In this document: piece after piece, positions 8,317 to 16,506 of the stretch
Layout: each line of letters begins with the position of its first letter
Position numbering within the stretch: the first letter of the stretch is position 1
DNA from: Hymenobacter sp.
GTDB taxonomy: Bacteria; Bacteroidota; Bacteroidia; Cytophagales; Hymenobacteraceae
DNA length: 49,637 nucleotides
Direction: 5' to 3'
NCBI GenBank assembly: GCA_028288445.1
Contig: JAQBNT010000209.1
Coordinates: 1 to 49,637, forward strand
Notes under the pieces: model-generated
Seen by the model: only the letters and a program-made list of their open reading frames with translations
Told to the model about the DNA's origin: nothing
Database searches by the model: none
Translations under genes and position numbers: made by a program

Positions 8317-9147
8317 ATGAATTACGACCTCTCCCAACTGCCGGAGCGCACCCCCAAGCCCCGCGAGCAGGGCTACACCATGGTAATGGATAAAGGCATG
8401 AGCCTGCGCGAAGTAGAAGACTTTCTGGAGGTAGGCGAGGCCTATACCGACGTGGTGAAGCTGGGCTGGGCCACTTCTTATGTGGTCCCCAACCTGAAGC
8501 GCAAACTTGAAATCTACCGCGAAGCCAATATTCCGGTGTACTTCGGCGGCACACTGTTTGAGGCCTTCATCATCCGCAACCAATACGACGATTATCGCCG
8601 CCTGCTGGACACCTACGGCATGGAATACGCCGAGGTATCGGACGGTAGCATCGACCTCGACCACGAGCGCAAATGCGAGTACATCCGCGACCTGAGCAAG
8701 AGCGTGCGCGTACTGAGCGAAGTGGGCTCGAAAGATGCGGAGAAAATCATCCCGCCCTACAAGTGGATTTCGCAGATGCAGACCGAGCTTGAGGCCGGCG
8801 CCATCAAGGTAATTGGTGAGGCCCGTGAGGGCGGCAACGTGGGCCTGTTCCGTAGCACCGGCGAGGTGCGCTCGGGCTTGGTGGAGGAGATTCTGACCAA
8901 GATTCCTTCGGAGAAAATCCTGTGGGAAGCCCCTCAGAAAGCCCAACAAGTGTGGTTTATCAAGCTACTGGGAGCCAATGTGAACCTCGGCAACATTGCT
9001 CCCAACGAAGTGGTGAGCCTCGAAACCATCCGTTTGGGATTGCGCGGCGACACGTTCTCGCACTTCCTCGACATGGATGCCGTGGACCCCATGTTCCAGC
9101 CAGCGGCCAAGACCGGCAAGCCCGGCACTTCTATGCCCCGCGGCTAA
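8317..9147 (+). CDS. Phosphosulfolactate synthase (ComA family)
   Basis: A 276-residue soluble protein matching the ComA family, which adds sulfite to phosphoenolpyruvate to give (2R)-phospho-3-sulfolactate. Family-like segments include GYTMVMDKGMSLREVEDFL, DVVKLGWATSYV, VYFGGTLFEAF, EVSDGSIDL, VLSEVGSKD and GEAREGGNVGLF; the Lys in VKLGW and the Glu/Lys-rich barrel strands resemble the known TIM-barrel active site. In archaea this starts coenzyme M synthesis. In Bacteroidota the product is plausibly a precursor for sulfonated compounds such as sulfonolipids, which is inference. No other coenzyme-M-type or sulfonate genes flank it. A pair of hairpins follows the stop. Confidence 0.9.
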   Translation: MNYDLSQLPERTPKPREQGYTMVMDKGMSLREVEDFLEVGEAYTDVVKLGWATSYVVPNLKRKLEIYREANIPVYFGGTLFEAFIIRNQYDDYRRLLDTYGMEYAEVSDGSIDLDHERKCEYIRDLSKSVRVLSEVGSKDAEKIIPPYKWISQMQTELEAGAIKVIGEAREGGNVGLFRSTGEVRSGLVEEILTKIPSEKILWEAPQKAQQVWFIKLLGANVNLGNIAPNEVVSLETIRLGLRGDTFSHFLDMDAVDPMFQPAAKTGKPGTSMPRG

Positions 9148-9184
9148 GTAGTAACCGTCGGCCAACTGCACTGACCAATAAATC

Positions 9185-9219
9185 AAAAGCCCTTCATGGT
9201 CGACATGAAGGGCTTTTTT
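9185..9219 (+). terminator. Terminator after the phosphosulfolactate synthase
   Basis: A perfect 14-bp stem (AAAAGCCCTTCATG and its complement) with loop GTCGA, ending in a T-run, 37 bases after the stop codon. The A-run on the left means it could also stop transcription on the minus strand. Confidence 0.9.
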
Positions 9220-9247
9220 AGACGCGTTTGTTTATCTATCGTTCACA

Positions 9248-9283
9248 AAAAAAGCCGGCCTCCTTGCGGAAGCCGGCTTTTTT
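9248..9283 (-). terminator. Bidirectional terminator between convergent genes
   Basis: Arms AAAAAAGCCGGC (9248-9259) and GCCGGCTTTTTT (9272-9283) enclose a 12-base loop that can itself pair TCC with GGA. It has T-runs in both directions and sits between the phosphosulfolactate synthase and the secreted protein that ends at 9306 on the minus strand. Confidence 0.88.
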
Positions 9284-9305
9284 GTTGGCCGAAGCCATGG
9301 TCAGC

Positions 9306-12300
9306 TTATTGCTTCACCACTTTCAGGTTTTTCACTTCGCCGGTAGGCAAGGTGATTTTCACCAGGTACACACCAGCTTTCAGGTCGCCCATGCCAGCCA
9401 CCGAAGTGTCGGTGAGGCTACCGGTCAGCACCACATTCTGCTGTTGCAGAGTGCGGCCCGTCATGTCGGTCACCAACAGCTTAGCCGTGCCCGTAGCCGC
9501 CGATTGCAGGGCTACGTGGAGTTCGTTGCCAGCATTGAGGGGGTTAGGGTAAGCTACGAAGCTGGCGGAAGGGGCCTTGCCTTCGAAGCTAACAACCGTG
9601 GGGGCGAAGAAGGCATCTTTGCCGTCCAGGTCCATCTGGTGCAGGCGGTAGTAACGCTTGCCCGTTTTGTTGGCTTCTTTGTCTACGTAGCTGTAGTTGG
9701 TCACTTTCGTAGTGTTCGGCGAAGCGCTCGGAACGTAGGCCAGCGTGCGGTACTCGGTGCCATTGGTCGAAACCTGCACTTCGTAGCCTTTGCTGTTTTC
9801 TTCCGAAGCCGTCTGCCAGGTCACCAAGGCATCGCTGCCGATGCGCTTGGCATCAAACGCCATCAAGCGAACGGGCAGGGGCGTTTCGGTGCTGCCCAGC
9901 GTGATGGTGGCGAATTGGGTGACACCGGTTTTGGTTACGTTGTTGTTCACCTGGTCAACCGGGCCATCGCGGCCAATCAGGCCGAAAGCACCGCCACCGT
10001 TGGTCGAGTAGAAGATGGTCAGCTGGTCTTCCGGGATGATGCTGTTGCCGGGAGTGCGGTAATCAGGACCGTTCAGGTCGCGGGTTTCCGCATCGCGGTA
10101 GTGGAAAACCATCGTAGCGGTCAGGCCACCGTTGTTGGTAGCCGGGTCGGCAGGACGGATGCCAAAGATGCGACGGATGCCGAAGCGGCCGCTAACCGGC
10201 GCATAGGCTTCTACCGTGTTGCGGGTCACATCTACGTTGCCGGGGCTGTTGGAACCGGTGAAGGTCAGGGTCATGCCTATGTTGCCGTAGGTCCGCGTCT
10301 CGCCTACCAGTACTGATGCGCGGGTAGTACGAACAAAGCCACGCAGGTAGGAATCGTCGGTTTCGCCGTTGAGCTGTGCACCGTTGTTGCCATTGGTGAG
10401 CGCACGGTCAGCCAGTACAATCACCGACAGACCCGGCTTGAGGATGTCGGTAGTCAAAACGCCGGCATTGGCATTGAGTGCCGTGTAGGGGTTGGGGGCT
10501 ACAGTATTAACAGCGCTTACGCTGGGAGTCAGGAAATTGATGGCCTCCGAAACGTTCATGATTCCAACTACATCCTTTCTACCGCCACCCGAGATGTCAA
10601 CCCGGACGAACGAGCCACTGGTGATGGTTTGGTTCACGCTGCCGGCAAACTCCATGATGGTGTTTTCCCGCTGAATGAAGCTATCGAAGCTGTTATCGAA
10701 GTCACCGTATACTTTCAACTGTCCCCGTACCAGACGGGTGATAGAACGCGAGCCCTGGGAAGTGCCGCCCATAATCAGGTTGAGGCACTCTGCGGGACCC
10801 GAGCCGACATTGCTGTAGGTAGGCGTGGCAACGTCAGAGTTGACGTTGGGGTACGGAACACCGCTACCAGCACCCAGGTCACGAATCAGCGCATTCTTGG
10901 TTTTATCAGGAATGCCATTGCTCCAGTTACGGGCATCAAACCAGTTGTCGTTGATGGAACCCGTCCAGATGGTTTGAGCTACCGGCGTACCCGTCACCGT
11001 GAAATTGGCGCTGTATGCATTGCCAGGAGCACCGTTCGGGTCGGTAATGGTGAAGTTAACATTCGTAATCGAGTTCGTGCCGCTGGCCTGGTAGTACACG
11101 TCAACCACATAGTTGCCCGCAGCCAAGACGGCCGGAGTAGCAATCAGGTTAGGCTGGGGGTTGATGCCGTTAACGCCGGGGTCGAGGATGAACGTGCGCG
11201 TGCCGTTGACCGTGTTGCCCGACTGCGTGAGGTTGATGGGCTGGAAAGCACCACCGGACGTGCCGCTCAGGCGGGTGCGGTAGTAGAGCACCACGTTGGT
11301 GATGGTATTGGCACCGGCTTCGGTAGTGGTCACCGTCGTGGTGTTGAGGCGCAGCTGGCCGTTGTTCACGTCGTATGTCGTGCCGTTGTTGGAGGGCGAG
11401 CTCAGGTCAGCACCCTGGAAGGGGCGCGGCACGTTGGGGTTGATGTTGTAGATAACGGTGCCGCTGTTGTTCGGGGCGATGCCGATGGTGTTGCCCTGCA
11501 CCGTAGGCAGCGGCGTTTTGGTGCCGGTTACGTCGAAAGTAGCGGCGTACGAGTTGTTATCGTTGGCGCGCTGGGGCAGGCCCGTGCCGTTTACCTGATA
11601 GGTGGCATGGAACGTTACCTGAATGGTGTAGCCTACACCCGCGTTAGCGACGAGGCTAATCAGGTTGGTGTTGCCACTACCGAGCGAGAATTGACGCACA
11701 CCACCAACAGAGCTGTTCTGCTGCAATTGCAGGGTACCGTTGGTAACAACGTTGAAGCTGGGGTCATAGAGGATGTAATCCAGGCTGGCGCCGTTCACCA
11801 CCAGATTACCAGTTTCGGTGGTCGTCACCGTGCCGCCCTGCAGAATCAGTTGGCCAGCGTTGATGTCGAAAGCCGGAGTCGTAGTCGAGCCGGGCTTTTG
11901 GTCAATCAGCTTCGTGTTGAAGGAAGTGCCGGGGTAGTTAACGCTACCGTTGCCTTGGTCAACGGTTACCGATTCGCCGGAGAAGAGAACTTCGTTTCTG
12001 GGAGGAGCAACTACGGTAAAGACCGAATTGCGAAGCGGCGACAAACGGGAAGCATCATCCGTGTCGGTCACGCGAAAGCGAATATCAAAACGATTCGAGC
12101 TTCCTGGCGTTACCGAGCTTGCAGCCGAAGAGAGCAGGTTAATGGCTGCCCCGCTGAGGGTGAACGTACGAATGTTGGTTCCAGCATCCAGTACCCCGGT
12201 TCCTAAGTCGATAGAAATGAAAGCCGGATTGGTGTTGGTAGTAGGTGTGCTAAAGTTTCCCGGAAATACGCGGTAAAGCAACTCACCGGAAGTGTAAGTG

Positions 12301-12593
12301 GCATTGCCAGCAGATTCCTGTACGCTTACGGTACCACCGTTAATCTGAAATACATCAGTAGTAGAGAAGGTGCCGAAGTCTTTGTTAAAAAAGTTGTTAG
12401 CACCGGTAGTAGCGGCTTGGGTATCATAAGTACCAGATGTGCCGCGCACATTCAGCGTTACCGAGCTGCTTACAATCTGGGCCGAAGCCGTCAGCGAGGA
12501 GCCCAAGCCCAAGAAAATGGCGAAGAGCGGAATGAGGGAGCTTAGAAAGCGCCGCTGTCGCGACAGCTTCTGAGTAAAGGTTAAAGTTTGCAT
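9306..12593 (-). CDS. Large secreted protein with type IX secretion C-terminal domain
   Basis: A 1095-residue protein. The signal peptide has a basic start, a hydrophobic core about 19-34 and probable cleavage at ASA/Q39. Three loosely similar beta-rich modules of about 150 residues follow, each ending near a V(T/V)GT(K/P) or similar boundary. Then comes a WTGSINDNWFDARNWSNG segment typical of surface proteins in this phylum, then an LPVRLMAFDAKR fibronectin-like module. The end is a type-A sorting domain: AYPNPLNAG, LLVTDMTGR, GVYLVKI and the final KNLKVVKQ. Such proteins are exported by Sec, then moved by the PorSS/type IX machinery to the surface. No catalytic motif is seen, so an adhesin or structural role is a guess. 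The gene stands alone, with a 210-base gap upstream. Confidence 0.92.
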   Translation of the reverse strand: MQTLTFTQKLSRQRRFLSSLIPLFAIFLGLGSSLTASAQIVSSSVTLNVRGTSGTYDTQAATTGANNFFNKDFGTFSTTDVFQINGGTVSVQESAGNATYTSGELLYRVFPGNFSTPTTNTNPAFISIDLGTGVLDAGTNIRTFTLSGAAINLLSSAASSVTPGSSNRFDIRFRVTDTDDASRLSPLRNSVFTVVAPPRNEVLFSGESVTVDQGNGSVNYPGTSFNTKLIDQKPGSTTTPAFDINAGQLILQGGTVTTTETGNLVVNGASLDYILYDPSFNVVTNGTLQLQQNSSVGGVRQFSLGSGNTNLISLVANAGVGYTIQVTFHATYQVNGTGLPQRANDNNSYAATFDVTGTKTPLPTVQGNTIGIAPNNSGTVIYNINPNVPRPFQGADLSSPSNNGTTYDVNNGQLRLNTTTVTTTEAGANTITNVVLYYRTRLSGTSGGAFQPINLTQSGNTVNGTRTFILDPGVNGINPQPNLIATPAVLAAGNYVVDVYYQASGTNSITNVNFTITDPNGAPGNAYSANFTVTGTPVAQTIWTGSINDNWFDARNWSNGIPDKTKNALIRDLGAGSGVPYPNVNSDVATPTYSNVGSGPAECLNLIMGGTSQGSRSITRLVRGQLKVYGDFDNSFDSFIQRENTIMEFAGSVNQTITSGSFVRVDISGGGRKDVVGIMNVSEAINFLTPSVSAVNTVAPNPYTALNANAGVLTTDILKPGLSVIVLADRALTNGNNGAQLNGETDDSYLRGFVRTTRASVLVGETRTYGNIGMTLTFTGSNSPGNVDVTRNTVEAYAPVSGRFGIRRIFGIRPADPATNNGGLTATMVFHYRDAETRDLNGPDYRTPGNSIIPEDQLTIFYSTNGGGAFGLIGRDGPVDQVNNNVTKTGVTQFATITLGSTETPLPVRLMAFDAKRIGSDALVTWQTASEENSKGYEVQVSTNGTEYRTLAYVPSASPNTTKVTNYSYVDKEANKTGKRYYRLHQMDLDGKDAFFAPTVVSFEGKAPSASFVAYPNPLNAGNELHVALQSAATGTAKLLVTDMTGRTLQQQNVVLTGSLTDTSVAGMGDLKAGVYLVKITLPTGEVKNLKVVKQ

Positions 12594-12803
12594 GTAATTG
12601 GGGGTTGGATGTAAGAGAGAACGAATCGCTTGGAGTGCGTATTCACGACGAGGCGCATATACGCAGGGGTTTAAAAAAAGTCTGGACTGGGCTGGGAAAA
12701 TTTAAACAAATGCCAAATCTGTCCAAATTCTGTGTTTTTGATATTATCAAGTGGGTGTAGATGAATGACATCTGTTGCTGGCTGAATGCACAAAAACCAT
12801 CGG

Positions 12804-13727
12804 TTAATGCACGACGCTGTAGGGCACGGTCGCCAAAGCCTTTTTTTCGGCTGGTAGTTCCACGCCCAGCAAATCATGTACACTTACCCGGATTTTATTG
12901 GAGAGCTGGGTGATGGGCAGGTCGTTGCTGTCGTAGCCGAATGGATTCTCGATTTCGTTGCCAATCATCTCCAGCCCGAGCATGGCGTAGGCCCCAATCA
13001 TGGTCACGGGCACCATCCACCAGCCGCAGGAATCGACCAGCACCAGGGGCATTACCATGATGAAGACCGTGATGTAGCACTTGATAAAAAAGCTGTAGGA
13101 ATACGGGATGGGCGTGGATTTGATGCGCTCGCAGGTGCCGTTCACGGTCATCATGCCCAGGTAGTGCTGCTTGATGTTGATGAGGTGGATGGGGTCAAAA
13201 ATCTGGACCTGGCGCAGCTGCTCCACGCTTTCCATGAGCACGGCGATGATGGTGGAGCACACGCTTTCGGCCTTTTGGAGGCGCTCGATGATGTCGGGCG
13301 TGGCTTCCATCTTATCGAAGCGGACTTTGTTGCGCAGGCTGCCTTCGAGGGCGATGGGGAAGTTGGAGATGAGGGCGGCGAAATAGCGGCGGCTGGACTT
13401 GGCCTCGCGGGGCAGCAGGGCGTTCATTTCCATGGCCAAGCCCCGGCAGTGCGACACGAGCTGGCCCCACACGCGGCGGCCTTCGTAGTACCGGTCGTAG
13501 GCAGTGTTGGTGCGGAACACCAGCAGCAAGCTGAGCAGAATGCCCAGAATGGACAGGTATTCGCGCCCGATGCGAACGTTGAGAGTATGAAAGTCGAGGC
13601 TGATGACGGCGATGGCCGAACCGTACAGACCCACGAGGGCCACACGCTTCAGCAACAGGCGAATAACCGCCGAGGTGTGAAAGTGCCACAAGGCCCGCCA
13701 CCAATCACCGCCCTGATAAACAATCAT
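12804..13727 (-). CDS. Bestrophin family ion channel
   Basis: A 307-residue membrane protein of the bacterial bestrophin (UPF0187) family. The family signature VFRTNTAYDRYYEGRRVWGQL is present around residue 70, with hydrophobic helices near 25-70 and 210-255 and the end-of-domain segment LGLEMIGNEIENPFG. Bacterial bestrophins form pentameric chloride or cation channels in the inner membrane. The start is ATG at 13727 (MIVYQGGDWW). An exact 17-base palindrome at 13754-13770 lies just upstream and may be an operator. It is the only gene in this transcription unit; the next gene downstream starts 210 bases later. Confidence 0.92.
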   Translation of the reverse strand: MIVYQGGDWWRALWHFHTSAVIRLLLKRVALVGLYGSAIAVISLDFHTLNVRIGREYLSILGILLSLLLVFRTNTAYDRYYEGRRVWGQLVSHCRGLAMEMNALLPREAKSSRRYFAALISNFPIALEGSLRNKVRFDKMEATPDIIERLQKAESVCSTIIAVLMESVEQLRQVQIFDPIHLINIKQHYLGMMTVNGTCERIKSTPIPYSYSFFIKCYITVFIMVMPLVLVDSCGWWMVPVTMIGAYAMLGLEMIGNEIENPFGYDSNDLPITQLSNKIRVSVHDLLGVELPAEKKALATVPYSVVH

Positions 13728-13753
13728 TGAATATGTGTTTTTTTGTCCTGCAA

Positions 13754-13770
13754 CGGCAAATCATTTGCCG
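13754..13770. promoter_or_regulatory. Operator-like palindrome upstream of bestrophin
   Basis: CGGCAAATCATTTGCCG is a perfect palindrome with 8-base arms around one central base. It sits 27-43 bases upstream of the bestrophin ATG on the minus strand, where a regulator could act. It lacks a T-run on the relevant side, so it is not a typical terminator. Confidence 0.4.
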
Positions 13771-14078
13771 GGGTTGAGCCTACTTAGCCGCACAGTAGAA
13801 TAGTGAAAATGGGCAGCGGCCCAATTCGTAAGTGCGTTGTGGCGGGCATATCATAGGTCATGCCAGGTTTTTGCCGCGCCACGCTTACCTGAACCGTACA
13901 CCGCAGCTTTACACTGCTCAATAACAGGCTCACTACCCGGAACCGAATGATTTAGTCGCATTGAAAAAAATACCAGATAAGTACCAAGTCAGGCACCCGT
14001 TCAGCCAATCGGGCCGCAAAGGTAAGAAGCACAGACTCGGGACACTAACTGCGGGGAATAATAAAGCGAACGTGCGAA

Positions 14079-14113
14079 CCGCCGAAGCCCGGTGACCGGG
14101 GTAGTTTCGGCGG
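14079..14113 (+). other. Nested hairpin upstream of the DedA gene
   Basis: Outer arms CCGCCGAA (14079-14086) and TTCGGCGG (14106-14113) enclose an inner palindrome CCCGGT-G-ACCGGG (14088-14100). It ends 36 bases before the ATG at 14150 and overlaps a TAGTTTCG sequence resembling a -7 element. It could be a protein-binding site or a leader structure. Confidence 0.45.
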
Positions 14114-14149
14114 CAACCGGTTTTCTTTGTGGCTCACTTCACGCCCGGC

Positions 14150-14812
14150 ATGGAAATTATCAAACACTTTCTCGACCTTCTGCTTCATCTCGACAAGACC
14201 CTAGTAGACGTCGTCCACAACTATGGCACTTGGACGTATCTGGTGCTTTTCCTCATCGTTTTCACCGAAACGGGCATTATTATATTCCCTTTTCTGCCCG
14301 GCGATTCGCTACTGTTTGCGGCCGGAGCGCTGGCCGCCCGCCCCGAAACCGGCCTGAACGTGTGGATAATCATTCCGCTGCTAATTGCGGCCGCCTTCAT
14401 CGGCGACAACGTGAACTATGCCGTGGGCGACTACCTGGGGCCGCGGGTGTTCCGCGAGGATTTCAAATTCCTGAACCGCAAGTACCTCGACCAGACGCAG
14501 GCGTTCTACGCCAAGCACGGCGGCAAAACCATCATCATGGCGCGCTTCGTGCCCATCGTGCGCACGTTTGCGCCATTTGTGGCGGGTATTGGCACCATGA
14601 CTTACCGCTACTTCGCGTCGTACAGCATCATGGGCGCGGTGCTGTGGGTGGTGGTGCTCACGCTGGCGGGCTACCTGTTCGGCAACATTGAGGTGGTGCA
14701 AAAGAACTTCGAGCTAGTGATTCTGGGTATTATTGCGCTGTCGGTGCTGCCCCCGCTGTGGTCGTTTGTGAAAGGCAAGCTGGCTGGCCCGGCCGACGCG
14801 CCGGTCCGGTAG
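14150..14812 (+). CDS. DedA family membrane protein
   Basis: A 220-residue inner-membrane protein. Family motifs are FTETGIIIFPFLPGDSLLFAAGALA (E and D residues in the first re-entrant region), then GDNVNYAVGDYLG, and MARFVPIVRTFAPFVAGIGTM with the conserved arginines. DedA proteins are implicated in moving undecaprenyl phosphate or phospholipid across the membrane and in envelope homeostasis. The ATG at 14150 (MEIIKHFL) is chosen over a GTG seven codons upstream because it directly precedes the conserved N-terminus. A strong terminator follows at 14860. Confidence 0.92.
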   Translation: MEIIKHFLDLLLHLDKTLVDVVHNYGTWTYLVLFLIVFTETGIIIFPFLPGDSLLFAAGALAARPETGLNVWIIIPLLIAAAFIGDNVNYAVGDYLGPRVFREDFKFLNRKYLDQTQAFYAKHGGKTIIMARFVPIVRTFAPFVAGIGTMTYRYFASYSIMGAVLWVVVLTLAGYLFGNIEVVQKNFELVILGIIALSVLPPLWSFVKGKLAGPADAPVR

Positions 14813-14859
14813 CCGGAGGGCTGCTCCGTGCAGGAGCGCGCCTTCCCGCCAAATCGTAA

Positions 14860-14895
14860 GCCGTCCCGGATTTTCGTATCCGGGACGGCTTTTTT
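14860..14895 (+). terminator. Terminator between the DedA gene and aroE
   Basis: A perfect 12-bp stem GCCGTCCCGGAT/ATCCGGGACGGC with a 6-base loop is followed by TTTTTT. A TACTTTGG sequence at 14900-14907 right after it may be the aroE promoter -7 element. Confidence 0.93.
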
Positions 14896-14935
14896 GCGCT
14901 ACTTTGGGTTGTTTTTCGCTTTCAATTTCAATTCC

Positions 14936-15685
14936 ATGCGTCAGTTCGGGCTTATTGGCCGCACCCTCAATTACTCGTTCTCGCAGACGTACTTCAGCCA
15001 GAAGTTCTACTCGCAGAGCCTGGCCGACCACGCGTATGAGCTATTTGAGCTAGCTACTATCGGCGAGCTGCCGGCCCTGCTGGCGGCAAATCCTGACCTG
15101 GCGGGCCTGAACGTGACCATTCCCTACAAGGAAAGCGTGGTACCCTACCTGGATGAGCTGGCCAGTTCGGCCCGCCGCGTGGGGGCCGTGAACGTGATTG
15201 AATGGCAGCCCGACGGCCGGCTGCGCGGCCATAATACCGATGTGGTAGGCTTCCGGGAATCGTTGCGGCAGTTTTTTCCGGCTACGCCCGATGCGCGGGC
15301 GCTAGTGCTGGGCGCGGGCGGCGCGGCCAAAGCCGTGACCGTGGCGCTGAATGATTTGGGCATCGCCTATTGGTCGGTAACGCGCAACCCGCTGGGCCAC
15401 GGCCTGACGTATGACGACCTGACGCCACAGGTGCTGGCCGCGCATCAGCTCATCATCAACACTACGCCGCTGGGCACTTTTCCGCTGGTGGAGGAGTGCC
15501 CGCGCCTGCCCTACGAGGCCCTAACGGCGCAGCACTACCTGTATGATTTGGTGTATAACCCCGGCGAAACGCTGTTTATGGCCAAAGGCCGGGCGGCCGG
15601 TGCACAGGTAAAAAATGGGTTCGAGATGCTGTGCCTGCAAGCCGAAGCGGCCTGGGATATCTGGAACAACGGCGCTGCTGACTGA
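14936..15685 (+). CDS. aroE: Shikimate dehydrogenase
   Basis: A 249-residue protein that reduces 3-dehydroshikimate to shikimate with NADPH in aromatic amino-acid synthesis. The N-terminal substrate motif is GLIGRTLNYSFSQTYF (normally GxPxxHSxSP; here the H is replaced, as is common in this phylum). NVTIPYK carries the catalytic Lys and GHNTDVVGF the catalytic Asp. The NADP loop is LGAGGAAKAV, and INTTPLGT and NGFEMLCLQAEAAWDIW close the domain. The ATG at 14936 gives the normal family length; the longer upstream frame runs through the terminator and is rejected. Confidence 0.95.
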   Translation: MRQFGLIGRTLNYSFSQTYFSQKFYSQSLADHAYELFELATIGELPALLAANPDLAGLNVTIPYKESVVPYLDELASSARRVGAVNVIEWQPDGRLRGHNTDVVGFRESLRQFFPATPDARALVLGAGGAAKAVTVALNDLGIAYWSVTRNPLGHGLTYDDLTPQVLAAHQLIINTTPLGTFPLVEECPRLPYEALTAQHYLYDLVYNPGETLFMAKGRAAGAQVKNGFEMLCLQAEAAWDIWNNGAAD

Positions 15686-15846
15686 TAACTGAAAGTCGTT
15701 TGCAACCTTTTCGGGTGGGCGTGCATCTCCCCTATACCAGCCTACCACTTGCTGGCTATCTTCTGGTTGACGCACCTTTCTATGCAATTGAAAATGGACT
15801 CATCTACCCTTCTTTCCCTGGCCGGCACGGGTTACCGGGCACAGGC

Positions 15847-16506
15847 ATGAGCAGCGGCGCCCTCACCTGGTTCGCGTTCGGGGCCGATGACGTGCTGCCC
15901 GACCAGCCCGCCACGGCTCCGCGCCTCACGGCCAGCCGCAGCGCGGCCGTGACCAGCCCGCCCACCGAAGCCGAGCTGATTGACGGCTGCCTGCGCGGCC
16001 GCCAGCTGGCCCAGAAGCTGCTCTACGACAAGTACGCCGGAAAAATGATGGCCGTGTGCCTGCGCTACGCCCAAACCACCTTCGAGGCCGAGGACGTGTT
16101 GCAGGAAGGTTTTTTGACGGTGTTCCGCACGCTGGCCAGCTTCCGACGCGAGTGCCCGCTGGAATTCTGGATTCGCCGTATCATGATTAACGCGGCCCTG
16201 CGCCAGCACCGCCGCAACGCCTCACTGGTGGCGGTGAGCGACGGCGACTACCCCGAAACGCTATCCAGCGAGGAATTTACCCTCAGCAACTTCAATTTCA
16301 ATGAGCTGCTGGAAATGGTGCAGGAGCTAGCTCCGCGCTACCGCATGGTTTTCAACCTTTATGCTATCGAAGGCTATACTCATAAAGAAATCGGCGAATT
16401 ATTAAGCATTACCGAGGGCACCAGCAAATCCCAATATTCCCGGGCCCGCGTCATCCTACAAACTAAACTGGAGCGCCTCGGTGCCCCAACCCGCCATGTC
16501 CGTTAA
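15847..16506 (+). CDS. ECF-type RNA polymerase sigma factor
   Basis: A 219-residue sigma-70 family protein with regions 2 and 4 only. Region 2 includes LLYDKYAGKMMAVCLRYAQ and the DVLQEGFLTVFRTL motif; region 4 includes ELAPRYRMVFNLYAIEGYTHKEIGELL and the recognition helix GTSKSQYSRAR. About 45 residues of Ala/Thr/Pro-rich sequence precede region 2. The ATG at 15847 is used. Its last 11 bases overlap the next gene, whose product has an anti-sigma-like N-terminus, so the two are very probably translationally coupled and functionally paired. Confidence 0.94.
   Translation: MSSGALTWFAFGADDVLPDQPATAPRLTASRSAAVTSPPTEAELIDGCLRGRQLAQKLLYDKYAGKMMAVCLRYAQTTFEAEDVLQEGFLTVFRTLASFRRECPLEFWIRRIMINAALRQHRRNASLVAVSDGDYPETLSSEEFTLSNFNFNELLEMVQELAPRYRMVFNLYAIEGYTHKEIGELLSITEGTSKSQYSRARVILQTKLERLGAPTRHVR

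Larger units (their letters stand above)
13728..14149. other. Divergent intergenic region, about 420 bases
   Basis: It lies between the bestrophin gene (minus) and the dedA-type gene (plus). No ORF with coding character was found. It holds the palindrome CGGCAAATCATTTGCCG at 13754-13770, near the bestrophin start, and a nested hairpin at 14079-14113, near the DedA start. Nothing was recognised between them. Confidence 0.6.

Noticed and set aside
10629..12206. Plus-strand open frame of 525 codons
   Set aside because: Antisense to the type IX-secreted protein, Val/Arg/Gly-rich with no domain or signal. The minus-strand gene has signal peptide and sorting domain.
12671..12883. Small minus-strand open frame of 70 codons
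   Set aside because: It overlaps the end of the bestrophin gene in another frame and has no supporting features.
13754..13770. Palindrome as a terminator
   Set aside because: No T-run on the side expected for either flanking gene; kept as operator candidate only.
15700..15846. Longer N-terminus for the sigma factor
   Set aside because: It begins at TTG with no homology to sigma factors; ATG 15847 gives the normal sigma layout.
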